Below are positions 11,240-22,250 of a stretch of DNA of 35,239 bases, in pieces. The notes below the pieces were generated by a model. That model did not search any database, was not told the DNA's origin, and saw only the letters and a list, made by a program, of their open reading frames with translations. The position numbers and the translations under genes are program-made. Source of the DNA: Glomus cerebriforme (Eukaryota > Glomeromycota > Glomeromycetes > Glomerales > Glomeraceae); NCBI GenBank assembly GCA_003550305.1, contig QKYT01000123.1, forward strand, positions 63,243 to 98,481, in the 5' to 3' direction. Positions within the stretch are counted from its first letter, which is position 1, and each line of letters starts with the position of its first letter.

Positions 11240-13411
11240 TTTTGCAAAATTTTAAAGTATTTCGATTTTGAATTATTTATTTGTTTTTGTAGATGGAAAA
11301 AAAAGAAAAGATGAATGTTTTTGGAATGAAAAGAAATTTTAATTTCATCGTGGTTATTTATATTTTTTTTTCCGCATAATTTTTTTTTATTGCAAGTAAT
11401 AAAACTTGACACCGCCACGAAATTTAGATAGCTGCGCAATCGGAAATTCAACTCCAAAAAAAAACCAGAAATTTATAATGATTTTGTTTATCTATTTTTA
11501 GAAATCATCAAATCGAGTTTAAAATAAACGTGGATAAAACAAATAAACGTTGTGTAACTTAGAACTAGTACATATTCTAAAATTAATTTTCTTAAAATAA
11601 TATTAATAATTTCCTATTATAGTTTTTGATTACTCTTTTCCTCCTTTCACGCGAAAACAGAACAAAATATTTCAGATAAATTTTCAATTTTAATACTGCA
11701 ATAAATTCAATTTTATTTGGAATTTCACCCCTCTTTCACACTCACACGGCAAATGATAACTTTAATTACTGATCTAACTAAAATTAGTTTNTTTGATTGA
11801 GAATGATTATCAAATTTTAGTATAGTATATTTCTTTTAACGGGTAACAATTACTAAAAAAAAAAAAAGAAAATTCGTTTATTGGTATCATTAAAGAGACT
11901 AAAAAACTAGATTTTATCCATTTTTCGTTATTAATATTAACAGTTTTCAGTTTTTTTTTTAATAACAATATTGAAAGATTACGTATTATGTTTATAGTAG
12001 AAACATATTAAGAAAAAGTATGATAATGATAATTTTCCTATCGAAACAAATGAAACAATTGATTCTGTAAATAATTATCACATGCCTTAATTATGATGTC
12101 AACTAGTTTTTGTACAAAAACGACATAAGGCGCATGATAAGATATTTTTAGATTCCTTTTTGTAGCTTATATTTATTTTCAAACTTTGATTTATTATTAA
12201 AATAAACTTTTTTTGATTCATCCGATTAAGAAATAAATCATATTTCATATTTCTATATTGTTACTGATCAAAATTTTGTGACGTAAATAGAATTTCTTAT
12301 AATAAAACAAAATACAGTAAATTGAAACATCAAAACATTTTAATAATAATTATTAATTATAATATTGCTCTTCTAATCAGAAAATCAATCATTTGCCTAT
12401 AACCGGATAATTATACCGATTGTCGGAATTTTATGACTGAACTGTGATCACATCAAAAAAATTGAGCTGTCACGTGATAAATATTTCTAACCTTAATCGT
12501 CTTAATCACCTTTAAGTCCTTAACCCCCTAACCCTATATAATTAATAATCAAACGCCATGGCGTTATTGACGACCTAAGAAAATATCGATTCCATATTTA
12601 ATAAAATCGATTTTTTTTTTTTGGACTAATTTTAGCTAAATTCATAAAGAAATGTGTTTTTTATTTTGAAAAAGATGCGAAATTACAGTATAGAGAATAT
12701 AACAACAAGAGAAAAGACGGTAAAGAATGATGATAAATTAAAAACACAAATGACTAGAATTGTGTACAATGAATGATTTAAAGATTTGATACATACAAAT
12801 CAGAGAAAAAGCTTTTAACAATCTTGACTCAGAAATCACGTGATCGTGAAATTAGTTAAATAAATATTTATTAAGTTACGCAAAAAATGATGCTGGTCGA
12901 AGTTACGAAATTAACTTAATTCCGGCCGGATAGCATCTCTAATAAAGTTACGTTTCGAATCTTGGCAGGTTGACATCCAAATGGTAAAAACTACGAAATT
13001 TTTTCTGAATTATTCATGATCTAATCAATCTGAAATTGCAACCCACGCCCACATCACATTACATACACACATGTTAAAACCAAATGTATGATTTGAGCGA
13101 AAAATTTAGCAAGTGATATATATTTTAGCAGTTAAGTTTACTTAACAAACACTGTACAATAATTTGAATAATTTGATAAAAGATAATATTCAAAGTTAAG
13201 AAATTACAATTGAGCAAAAATTTAAATCGTGAAAATTTTGACAGTGTTTGAGTGTGTTTCTTCAATTTTTCTCAGTGACCTCATTATATTTTTTTTCGAT
13301 CCAAAAGTTTACAACCATGGTTGCGACAACGAGATATAATATTCTATTTTCGGTTCTCATAAAACGATATTCAAGGTGTTCCTAAATGAATTACAAAATC
13401 TCTTAGAAATT
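11240..13411. other. Gene-free stretch upstream of the hydrolase
   Basis: Sequence between the hydrolase start and the small mitochondrial gene. I see no coding exons. It includes two E-box-like palindromes containing CACGTG (about 12470 and 12838) and a pyrimidine-rich patch around 12500-12535. Nothing else stands out. Confidence 0.5.
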
Positions 13412-13660
13412 TTACTGAAGCTTTTTCTCGATTTTATCTATTTTTATATCCGTACGTTTATCATAGTTAGTCAATAGTTCTTTCAAAGTATAGGTTACAG
13501 TATGAGTAGCTGAGCCATTGGAGCCGGGAGACACATTCGAACCATTGAAAACGGGGGACGTAATCGAGGGAGACGTTGAACCAGTGGAAACCGTGGTAAA
13601 ACTTCTAGTACGAAGTTTTGAGATAAGTCGAGGTGCAAAAGTGCGACTCAAGTTGAACAT
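13412..13660 (-). CDS. Small protein with predicted mitochondrial presequence
   Basis: An 82-codon frame starting at an ATG. The first 23 residues (MFNLSRTFAPRLISKLRTRS and on) are rich in Arg, Ser and Leu and lack acids, as in a cleavable mitochondrial targeting peptide; the RTRSF stretch is a plausible processing site. The middle (about 24-52) is a Ser/Thr/Gly/Pro-rich linker. The end, LKELLTNYDKRTDIKIDKIE, is charged and probably helical. It is less AT-rich than its surroundings and uses codons evenly, which supports a real gene. No donor site precedes the TAA, so it seems to be a single exon. I do not recognise the family; import into mitochondria is inferred from the N-terminus only. Confidence 0.5.
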   Translation of the reverse strand: MFNLSRTFAPRLISKLRTRSFTTVSTGSTSPSITSPVFNGSNVSPGSNGSATHTVTYTLKELLTNYDKRTDIKIDKIEKKLQ

Positions 13661-13835
13661 AGATATTGTTAGGTAAAGAATAAAGATATTTTGTACTATT
13701 TTTGATTGTAGAAAGCTTTTTTTTCGTGGATATAAATACTAAATACATAATGACTAAAAAGCTTATGCAGTGATTAATATATCTAAAAGCAGTATGGTGA
13801 TGATAATTTTGCATCATGTTTCATGATATCTTTTT

Positions 13836-13851
13836 ATCATGTTAACATGAT
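13836..13851. repeat. Perfect 16-bp palindrome in an ATCATG-rich patch
   Basis: ATCATGTTAACATGAT reads identically on both strands. It lies in a patch (13808-13890) with several more ATCATG/CATGAT units, so larger hairpins can form. It could be a protein-binding site or a worn inverted-repeat core. Confidence 0.7.
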
Positions 13852-14173
13852 GATTTTATATCATGATTTATGATGTCTTTTAACATGACGTTTACCATTT
13901 TAACGATTTTCTGGCTCAAATTTTTATCACATTATTTTTTCAATAATCACATGAACTTAGAAATTTTTTTTTATGTATTTTTTTAAGATAAATGCATTAT
14001 AAATAGGTATTTTGTTTTACTTTTTTTTATTTTGGAATAAGAAAATTTCTTGACTAAATTGATGAACTCGGCAGAACTTTCTTGAGGTAATGATCATATT
14101 TATGGTGTTGATAAGTGACTCCTGAATTTTTTCAGCGTTTAAAAAGAAATAACAGCCTCCATTTTTAACTGAA

Positions 14174-14482
14174 ATGGATCAAGATTTTATTGATATGCAA
14201 ACAAATTTATTTAGCATGTATGATAATGCTGATGTGCAAAACTCAGATGATTAAATAGAAGATTGCAGTGCACTTTATGACGAATTAATAAATTCAACAA
14301 CAAAGATACTTAGTCTTCTTAAAGAACAAAAGGAAGCTGGTAATATTAAATGGGTTAAAAATGTAAAAAAAAACTTTACTCAAGTTATTGAAATGGTTGA
14401 GGAAGTTGAAAAATATAGACGAAAAAGAATTATGTCTTTAACATGGAAAGGGCATACAAATAATACTTGCTTTTTAAATTAA
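14174..14482 (+). pseudogene. Broken copy of a dispersed fungal gene family, C-terminal part
   Basis: A frame from the ATG at 14174 reads MDQDFIDMQTNLFSMYDNAD and on to DD, meets a TAA at 14252-14254, then stays open for 75 codons: a helical, Lys/Glu-rich segment (LYDELINSTTKILSLLKEQK, then IEMVEEVEKYRRKRIMSLTW) and a final NNTCFLN before TAA. The KWVKNVKKNF...RIMSLTWKGHTNNT pattern resembles the end of a hypothetical protein family I associate with many copies in Rhizophagus genomes (a TMPxTWKDxxxNTLFLN-like end), from memory and unchecked. A CAA-to-TAA change would explain the stop. Function unknown; possibly transposon-linked. Confidence 0.55.
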
Positions 14483-15559
14483 TTGATTATAGTAAGTCTA
14501 ATCTTTTTTTGTTGATTTATATGATGATAATAATTATAAATTTATTATTTATGTAAAAAATAAACCAACAAAACAAATATATTAGCGGTTTATTCTCCAT
14601 TGCGATAATGAAATCAAAAGCCAATGCGCATCTACAGGTGCAACTGCAACATTTGCTTGTTTTTACGTATAACTAACAATAGTTAGGTAAATCAAAATAT
14701 TATTGCATTCTGCAGGTTTTATTTGACGATGTAACGTTATGTTCCAAGATAAATAATTATTCAAACTATTCAATTTGTACGTAATAGAACAATTTTTTTT
14801 TTTTAAAAAAAAAAACCTTTTTTCATGATTTTTTTATATAAAATATTTTTATATCAAAATATACTTCTAATATTACAAATATTCTACATATTAATTAATT
14901 CCCAAATTAATAAACATGAACTCTAAATTCGAAAAATATTACAAAAAATCAGAAAAATCAAAAAATTAATAAATATTTAACGTTAGTTTTACTTAAAGTT
15001 AAAAAATAAATGCATATTTCCTTTAATAATTAATAATCTAAATCCATAATGAAAATAAAAAAGCTTTTTTAAAAAAATCCATTCCTAAAATAAGAATTTT
15101 GAATTAGGATAAGGTAAGAAAAATTCGCGTGAAATTCTCTTAAAATTTATTATAAAATTTCATACCTAGAAACTTACATGTTCTATACATTGTAAAAGCC
15201 GTTGATTATATTATAAATGTATCTTTATCAATGAATATAATAAACCTTTAGTAAAAAAACATACCCGTAATTGTAGTGTAATTTAATTATTAAAACAAAC
15301 TTTAAATGTTTCTTTTAAAATCTTTTTTAACGATATTAGAATCTAGTTTCTTATAAAGTCGAGAAAGAGCATATATTTGTACCCTAGTTTAATAAAATAC
15401 TAAGATTAGGAAGAACACATTAAAAAAAAACTCGTGAAATACAGTACAACTAATTTTTTTTTCGGTGGCTTTAAAATTAGTTTAGGCGCCAGTTTACGCC
15501 ACATCTCAGATCACATGAATGTGAAATTTTTTGATGGTAGTTTACTGCGCCACATTACT
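14483..15559. other. Gene-free AT-rich stretch
   Basis: No coding exons, RNA genes or clear repeats seen between the broken gene and the MITE. It contains long A and T runs. Confidence 0.5.
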
Positions 15560-15567
15560 GGTGTGAC

Positions 15568-15799
15568 TAGGGATGGCAAAAAACGTTTTAAACCAATTTT
15601 GGCGTTTTAAAACATGCTTTAAACATGTTTTAAAACATTAAGCACTTTAATAGCCTTTACTACGCAATACATATTTGCAACAAAAATCATTAAAATTTAT
15701 TATAATAATCATGTCGATCAATGTTTTAAAACAAAAAAAAAACGGTTTAAAGTTTTAAAACATCTTGATTTAAAACACGTGCCAGTCGTGCCATCCCTA
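15568..15799. mobile_element. hAT-type MITE, 232 bp, with 8-bp target duplication
   Basis: The element begins TAGGGATGGCA and ends with its exact inverse TGCCATCCCTA (11-bp terminal inverted repeats). It is flanked on both sides by the same 8 bp, GGTGTGAC (15560-15567 and 15800-15807). An 8-bp duplication and a TAGGG-type end are hallmarks of the hAT superfamily. Inside there is no coding sequence, only at least eight GTTTTAAA/TTTAAAAC-like motifs in both orientations, clustered towards both ends, as expected for subterminal transposase-binding sites. It is therefore a non-autonomous copy moved by an hAT transposase made elsewhere. The perfect target duplication suggests a fairly recent insertion. 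Confidence 0.93.
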
Positions 15800-15946
15800 G
15801 GTGTGACGTCATATGTGTTACCATGTGATTGATATTTTAACTGGATTATTTGATTGTCGATCTATAAAAAAATTCTTTTTGTACGTGTAGATAGTTCTTG
15901 CTAGTATTAAAAATAAAAATAAAATAAAAAAATTCTTTTATCAGCA

Positions 15947-18069
15947 ATGTCCGTTAACAAGATACACGAGTTTTTTAATCGCGAGCCTGAGAATTGGAAT
16001 ATGTAATATACCATTATTCAAGCAAAAGATCGAGTCGTACATTACATCCCTCGAGGCCATTTCTGATACTCAAAAAGGCCCAAGCGATGAACTTACTTGA
16101 ACAGTACAGACAGGCGAGTTTATTTTCTTTATATTTTGTTGAAAACATAGATAAGTATTTTGGTGGCGTTGGCGCGAGAACTTTGGGTCATGCGTCAATC
16201 AAGTCTTTGGGATAAGCTACGAAGCAGTGTTAGGACGCAAGACAATATCTTTGGGAATTTCTTACGTTTGAGACTTTGGGTCGACCTTGTGGGATGCAAA
16301 ATCGAATAAAGAATTTTTAAAAGTAATCAATAATATTATTAACACCAAAATTTATTTGCTAGGGCCTGATTATGAACTTCGAAGTTGGAAGAAGGAAACT
16401 AAACCAGTCAGTGAACCATCGGTTTACATTCATCAAGTTACGGCGAATAACTCAATGATCGGGATCAATAGTGGATCTTTCGACGTTAGTAGCAAGCCAA
16501 AGGTACGGATGAACAATTTTTTTTCTTTAGCAATAAGTTGTATTTCTTTGTATGTAGGAAATGATGCTAATCGACTGAAACTGATTTATGACTTTCTTGC
16601 TGAAAGAAATCGACTAGAAAAAGAAAATCAATAAGTTATACTGAAAGTTAAGAGGAAGAAGATCATTCATCGGATCCAGACTACACAAGAGAGTAAGTAA
16701 TTTGATGTTTTTTTTATTGTTTCACGCATGACCATGTTCTGACTTCTGCTTCGGAATCTATCAAGAAACAAGAACCAAGATCAAAATGATCACGTAGAAA
16801 AGCGAACTGTGATGGTATGGATAAGGTCATAAGGGTGTCGTCGTTCCATCAGTAGAAACTTCAGATGCACCAAATCTAGAATATATTACTTCGCATGAAA
16901 TTACTCCAAGCACATCCCAACAATTCCTGACATCATTAGAAACTTCAGAAGATATTGCTACTTCGCATGAAGACACACCATGCCCAGTATCATCAGAAAC
17001 TTCAGAAGATATTACTACTTCGCGTGAAGGCAACCCAACAGACATCATTAAATACTATTTCTACTTCGCGTGATACACCACCAATCGACTCAACAAGCCT
17101 CAATTTTTACCCCGCAAAAACCTATCATAACAAAAACTATGTATGATAGATATTCATCATGCCTCATTGCGCATTTAACGCGACAATAAATTACATCAAA
17201 GAATCTGTTGAAGAGGAGTCTACATAGAAATAAAAAATCTATTACAAGCAAAAGACCGACTTATTTTGCAAGAAACTATTGTTAAGAAGCTGGATGCGTT
17301 ATTTGAAACAGAATACACAAAGATCGAGTCAAAAATCATTTTGGAAACAGATATCAACGGCTATAACCAGATAGAGGAAGCAAGGTTTAACTTCTTCATA
17401 AGAGATACATTCCTAGATTTCGTCGCAAACTTCAGGTACAGAATGCTGAAAGTTTTGGATCGTGAAATATCCGAAAGAACCTTTATTATAGAATCTCTTT
17501 CACCCATTTCAAAATGCGTTTCAGATATTAAATACTATTGGATCGAAAAAAATGTTGCTTCAATAAAAGAGGCAAACAATATGTTTGCAGAAGATATCAA
17601 TCCACGAAAGACAGATCTACTTGTCATACGTTGAACACTGAAGTCTCAGGACCTCCCTTTAAAGTTACACAAGAACACAGTCGGAGACGCGAAAAAGTTG
17701 CTAATGATGTCTGTCTGTAGCCTTTGCTAAATGCTTAGAAATAACCCAGATTGCAGTGTCAAAATTGCTAAAGGAATAAAGACCTATAATATTCAAATAA
17801 TCAGTGATCATCTTACATTGATTTCAGTCTCTCTCATAGGCAAAGAGAAGTTTTTGGCCGTTGAACTGGTTTCTTGCTTGATTCCATTTTCATTTGATGC
17901 AATTATACAAAAATATCTAATTTCTTCATGACAATTCAAACTGAGTTTGTGAATCAGTCCAGTTGACAATTCTGAGAAGACACAAGTTTGGTTGCTCTTA
18001 CCTGATGATTTCTTTTTCTATGACCTAAAACCTGTACCAGGGGATATAGACGAAGTTGTTGTAATATGA
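15947..18069 (+). pseudogene. Multi-exon gene of a dispersed family, broken by frameshifts
   Basis: A chain of plus-strand coding pieces runs in one direction but changes frame. It opens MSVNKIHEFFNREPENWNM, shifts to EYVIYHYSSKRSSRTLHPSR (stop at 16213), continues near 16287 as EFLKVINNIINTKIYLLGPD, and has a clean intron at 16503-16557 (AAG|gtacgg...tatgtag|GAA). A Ser/Thr/Glu-rich repeat section follows (16843-17095), then IKNLLQAKDRLILQETIVKK and FIRDTFLDFVANFRYRMLKV, and lastly EVSGPPFKVTQEH, VSLIGKEKFLAVELVSCLIP and DDFFFYDLKPVPGDIDEVVV before a TGA at 18067. The EVSGPP stretch resembles the C-terminal region of large hypothetical families I recall from Rhizophagus; I cannot name a function. 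At least four frameshifts or stops make this dead as it stands. Composition is less AT-rich than the flanks, consistent with former coding. Confidence 0.6.
16843..17095 (+). repeat. Imperfect tandem repeats encoding an ETSEDITTS-like unit
   Basis: Inside the broken gene, a unit of about 60-70 bp recurs roughly four times with the core GAAACTTCAGAAGATATTRCT followed by ACTTCGCRTGAA. The translated core is (V/S)SETSEDI(T/A)TS(H/R)E. A low-complexity, probably disordered and Ser/Thr-rich linker is implied. Confidence 0.7.
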
Positions 18070-18493
18070 TATACAATTAGCAAAATAGGTGGAGTTTAAT
18101 AATGCTATTTTAATAGTGAAATAATTGGCATTTTTTTAGCATATTACCATATAACTAAGTTTATATTATTCAAAATTGCTTAATAAAATTATAAAGTTTC
18201 ACTAAACAGATTACTTATTTTTAACCAGTGTGCATGTATATGCATATCTGTATATCTGTATTGGGAAATGAATAATGTTTTATTTTTTTATTTTATTTAT
18301 TTTGTATCTTTATACGCCCTACTTCTGACTATATAAGAATAGTCAAACGAGAGTTAGTAACTACATTATAAAGATAATACAGAAAAGTACCTAACTAATC
18401 TAATCGTCTGATCAATATCATCCCTAAAGATAATGGAAGATCGGTTATTTAACCAACATTACTTACCTGATAGTATGACTGATAAATACTTAT
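18070..18493. other. Non-coding stretch, possible worn LTR
   Basis: No gene seen. From about 18235 to 18420 there is a TG-start, a TATATAA box (about 18330) and then a less AT-rich transcript-like segment, as in a solo LTR. A second stretch at 18745-18778 repeats the gggaaatraataatg...tatacgcc pattern in the opposite orientation context. No terminal repeats or target duplication could be confirmed. Confidence 0.25.
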
Positions 18494-18769
18494 CTAAATA
18501 CTTGATTTAACTTTCCGTTCTTGTTTGAATGCTTTAAGTATTCTTTCTAAGATGCCTGCTAGACTATCTTGTTCTTTTCTCCTCTTGTTTTTCTTTGACA
18601 ACGAATTTTTATTCGATTTCTTCAAATTTTTCTTATCACCTTTCTTAGTTGAATCCTTTTTTGAATTAGATTTCTCCCCTTTAATCTTGCCATCTGACCT
18701 TTTTCTTCTGGCTTTAGATTGGTGAATATCTCTAATCCAATTATAATCAATACGGGAAATAAATAATGA
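18494..18769 (-). pseudogene. Lys/Ser-rich C-terminal fragment, no start codon
   Basis: A 91-codon stretch open on the minus strand between a TAA at 18770 and a TAG at 18494, without a convincing ATG. It reads SRIDYNWIRDIHQSKARRKR, then a Lys/Ser/Asn run (SNSKKDSTKKGDKKNLKKSN), and ends with a probable helix (LAGILERILKAFKQERKVKS). The basic run suggests nucleic-acid binding, as in the tails of retroelement Gag-like or DNA-binding proteins. No upstream exon could be linked. The plus-strand frame in the same place is its Phe/Leu-rich shadow. Confidence 0.45.
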
Positions 18770-18888
18770 TTATACGCCAGTTTTACATACTGTATATACA
18801 GTAATAGCACTCAGTCATGATCGGCATGACAAATTGGTATGCACACGTGATTTTGAAACCCAAATCCGATTGGCAAATATCAAAAAAT

Positions 18889-19015
18889 ATTGTTCTTTGA
18901 TAGGTTTGAAGTATGAAATTTAAATATGTATTTTTTTGATAGATTTAAGCATAACACAAAATTTTGGTATATTTATTGATAGATTTGAGCATAACATGAA
19001 ATTTTGGCCGTATAT
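18889..19015. repeat. Three imperfect direct repeats of about 50 bp
   Basis: The core TTGATAG(R)TTTRARCATAACAYGAAATTTTGG occurs three times in a row with drift: at about 18896, 18937 and 18979. No gene overlaps it. Confidence 0.65.
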
Positions 19016-19284
19016 TTTTCAAATAAACTTCATATAAAAAATATAAAAATTTTTTTTCATTCCTAATTAAGTTCCTAATTAACATTTTTCTATTGTATAA
19101 AGTAAAATTAACTTTTAATATTTTTGGCTTTTTTTAAATTTTACTAACTCTTGAACTGATATTATTAATGGCCTATTTGTACATTAACACTAACATTAAG
19201 GTAAGCAGTTTTTTTACAATTACGTGTTAAAGTTAAAAAGTTTAACTAATATTATTTATAGGTATAAAAGTATTATGAAATTAG

Positions 19285-19872
19285 TTAGTAATTAGTAAAC
19301 TTATCATCAAAATAAGATTGCGTATTTGAATCATACATTAGAGAAGGCATATTTGTATTATAAAGTGAAGGAGGGAATGCAGAATTTGTAGAATTATAAA
19401 ATGGAGCTGTAATTGTATTATTATAAGGTAAAGGAGAATGTATAGTAGGGATTATTTAATAAAAATATGTATTTTCATCATATATTGAAGGAAAAGTTGA
19501 GTTATAAATTGAAGAAAGATTTATATTTGCATACATTAAGGAAAAATGAGTAGTTGAAGAATAATGTGTAGTTGGATTATGTGTAGAAGGGTTATTAAAA
19601 GTATCAGTATTCACAGAAATGTCCAAAGTACGTAAATCTGATTCTTTTGAAGTAATGGTTTTCTATTATAAAATAATAGATATTAATATGTTTATGTCAA
19701 TATAAATTAATGAAATAAATAATATTTACACTTTTGCTATCATGTTTAACTTTACGAATCTGATCAGTTTTTCATTTTTCAATGGATTGTGTATTCAAGT
19801 TTAATGCTGTATTGTTTTCCCAAAGTATTCTACTTGGCTTTTGAGGTTTTGCAACAGATTTTGGAGGTGCAC
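19285..19872 (-). pseudogene. Asn/Ser/Thr/Tyr-rich protein, two 3' exons, with stops
   Basis: Upper exon 19872-19730 reads APPKSVAKPQKPSRILWENN, then a TGA within IEK*KTDQIRKVKHDSKS. A GT..AG intron lies at 19729-19663 (gtaaat...ataatag). The lower exon 19662-19285 reads ITSKESDLRTLDISVNTDTF, NPSTHNPTTHYSSTT, a TAA after ENTYFY, then IPTIHSPLPYNNTITAPFYN and ends DDKFTNY at TAA. Both internal stops can come from single C-to-T changes (CGA to TGA, CAA to TAA), and the frame is otherwise kept for about 165 codons. The tail is low-complexity, as in trans-activation or disordered regions of DNA-binding proteins, but no domain is visible. The N-terminal exons were not found with certainty. Confidence 0.55.
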
Positions 19873-20095
19873 CTGTCAAAGAATTCAATTTGGATGAAAG
19901 AATTAATTACAACTTTATGTTCTTAGTCAATAGTGAATAAAAAAAATTGCATTTCCTAGATAAAAGAATAAAATTTATATCAAACATTCATCATGTAAAT
20001 ATATAAAAAGTGATTGTAATGCGTCATTATGAGATATCTTGATTATACGTGTCATAATATATTAGATATTTGGAAATTAATTGGAGGTTGCAGTG

Positions 20096-20313
20096 CTAGA
20101 ATTTATCATCATTTATGGTGATATTAATTACTTTTGCACTTTGTGAAAAGGAGGGAAGTGTAGGAGTAATGGGTTTAGAAGATGCAGGTGTTACCAGTCT
20201 TAATACTGGAAGTGAGTCTTCGAATAATTGTGCAATGTCCGATGATTTCTCAGGTCTCTCTGAAGAGGAACTCGAACCTTTACCTTGAAACAACCTGCTA
20301 CTCTATTGTTTTT
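20096..20313 (-). pseudogene. Ser/Pro-rich gene fragment
   Basis: An open stretch ending at a TAG at 20096 reads LFQGKGSSSSSERPEKSSDI, AQLFEDSLPVLRLVTPASSK and PITPTLPSFSQSAKVINITI. In frame upstream is a TAG (20307-20309 region), and a +1 frame gives HEKRPAG and LSKDESKNN, so the coding part probably extended further before decay. It lies on the same strand between the Asn-rich and RING-type remnants and may belong to either. Function unknown. Confidence 0.4.
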
Positions 20314-20955
20314 ACTTTCATCTTTACTTAGCCAGCTGGCCTTTTCTCATGTACTACTTTACAAAAATATAATAAAGATTTTACTTCAAATTTTTTAAAC
20401 GTGTGTGCATGTTTTATGTGTATATACATTAAATTTTATGTTCGCTTATACATCTTGCTTGTAATAAAAAAATTAAGCATCAAACTTCTTAAAAAAGAGC
20501 AAAGAAATAATGTGATGCTGTGACTTACATTAAATGGTCTAAGATCCGCGTACTCCCTCTTTGATAGCATTATATGTTTAGCATTATTTATAATTGTAAT
20601 AAAGTGATATCAATAATCACTAGCTCCAAAAGAATCAGTTCAGACGAGTAGAATTAGGCTACTTTTTCATTATTATTTTTTTTTTCATAACTGTAGATAA
20701 TATTTAACTGATTCATACCATCACTTTTATGGGTAGTAGATAGTATGTTAGCATTAAATAGCACATATGTATTGCAATCAGTATATAAATAAAACCTTGT
20801 GAAGCACCTATGGTTATTTTTATCGATGCTACAGCAAGTTCATTGGTTAAAAAATTACTAGGTGAAACATATTTAAAAATTAAAAGTACTTTTATTGAGT
20901 ATTGGCTGGCCAAGCCAAAAAAAAGCTAAAATACTCAAATGTTAAGAGGCATAAT

Positions 20956-21633
20956 TCATAACGCCCCAGAATTTGGCACCTTTGTTTTTATGAAGTTAAC
21001 ATTATTTTCTATAAAAGTTGATAGACCTATAGCACTAAAAATGTCATATATTTTTCTAGCCTTTTTTATTTTATCCTTTGTTATGGCTAAAGAAGTACCA
21101 GGCGGTAAATATCTCTGAACCTCTGTATTCAACTTATGTCGCGCCCTCTTTTGTTTTTTCTCTATGAATTCATTAAGACGAATGATTAGTGCCAAACTGA
21201 ATTCATAATAGCAATGGATGGCATTGGAATCGGCCTTGCCAACTTTTCATGTTAATTTGCGTAGAAGCTCAGAGGGTTGATAATTATCCTGAGGGAGTAC
21301 TTCTAACGCATTGTTATTAACATCCATTATTTCAGTTGACACCTCATGTATAAAAGCTAACAATTTTTCTTCTCTTCTCAAATCATTAAAGCCAAGTCAT
21401 TCGTTAATATAGTCTCAGCACTTTGGGCATCATTAATTGTGAATTGTAGCTTTATGACAACATCTAATATGGAAAGCATGTCCACACGGGAACAAGGCAA
21501 GCGAGTTTATAATTTCTCCCTTACATTCTAAACAAGGTTCAGCTTTCTGAGGAGGTTCGTTAGGAAAAAGATTGGGCGCCTCTCTACAGAGCAAATTTGA
21601 TAGAAGTAACACGACGGATTCTTGGGAAGCCAT
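20956..21633 (-). pseudogene. RING-finger gene with five in-frame stops
   Basis: From the ATG at 21633 one single frame carries the whole reading to a TGA at 20956: MASQESVVLLLSNLLCREAP, then a RING signature (PCLECKGEIINSLALFPCGH, AFHIRC, later CPKC), then LLAFIHEVSTEIMDVNNNAL, IHCYYEFSLALIIRLNEFIE and a basic C-terminal region containing RYLPPG and ARKIYDIFSAIG. Stops interrupt at 21435-21433 (TAA), 21432-21430, 21417-21415, 21399-21397 and 21249-21247 (all TGA). There is no frameshift. Each TGA fits a former CGA (Arg) and the TAA a former CAA. RING proteins commonly act as E3 ubiquitin ligases. The C-terminal ARKIYDIFSAIG motif is a landmark of the same large family to which the coiled-coil remnant at 22798-24327 belongs, by my recollection. 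Confidence 0.7.
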
Positions 21634-22071
21634 AAAAGACGTGTTAGTCTATTTATACATACGGTACCATGGTAAGGGTTGAATTAATAAACCGAAAATC
21701 CATTGTGCTTCTTAACATATTTTTTTTGGCACATTTTCATCATTTTTATATTATAATTGTATAAAAAGATTTACTTTCACATTTTTATTTAAGAACTTTT
21801 TTATAATAGTTAAAGAAATTTCTAAATATTTTGCGTGTTTTTTTGTCTATAAAAGAGTCTAAAAAATTTTTTAACATTGAACAGATCTTGTATTACACGT
21901 GATTAGCGGATCATTTTCAAAATGAACCAACAAAATTTAAAAATTTAAAAATCTAATTCTGTGTATCATTACATATAAAAACGAGCACTGAATAAAATGT
22001 GTCACGTTCAGAAATTCAAAAACAGGAACAAATAATAAGAAATTGAAAATATAATGTACTTTTTGTAGTGA

Positions 22072-22191
22072 TTAATGTCCAGGACCTCTAGGATTTTCAC
22101 CTTCACTACTTTTTTCAATTGTTTTTGTAGGAGCTGATTGGGAAATAATGACAAGTGACAAGAGGATTGCGAGAAGCAAATTTAATTTCAT
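22072..22191 (-). CDS. Predicted secreted 39-residue peptide ending NPRGPGH
   Basis: An intact 40-codon frame with start, stop and no intron. Residues 1-20 (MKLNLLLAILLSLVIISQSA) form a textbook signal peptide: Lys2, a hydrophobic core of about 15 residues, and a small-residue cleavage site after Ala20. The predicted mature peptide is 19 residues (PTKTIEKSSEGENPRGPGH), hydrophilic and Cys-free. Its end, PRGPGH just before the stop, resembles the conserved C-terminus of plant PIP/PIPL peptides (SGPSxxGxGH) and of CEP peptides (GxGH end). A TATATAAAAC box lies about 60-70 bp upstream. AM fungi are known to encode at least one plant-like CLE peptide, so a peptide-mimic role is conceivable; it is inference. 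It is the only intact gene in a long run of pseudogenes. There is no dibasic processing site, so the signal peptide may be the only cut. Confidence 0.72.
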   Translation of the reverse strand: MKLNLLLAILLSLVIISQSAPTKTIEKSSEGENPRGPGH

Positions 22192-22250
22192 GATGTCTTA
22201 AAAGGAAGCGTTTTATGGTATGGAATTTTTAAAGTTGTTAAAGAATGAAA

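Noticed and set aside
12500..12540. Telomere-like CCCTAACCC string
   Set aside because: Only one imperfect copy is present, so it is not a telomeric repeat array.
16827..17048. Minus-strand 73-codon frame with repeated EVSxxxxVSSCEV units
   Set aside because: It is the antisense reading of the Ser/Thr/Glu repeats of the plus-strand broken gene.
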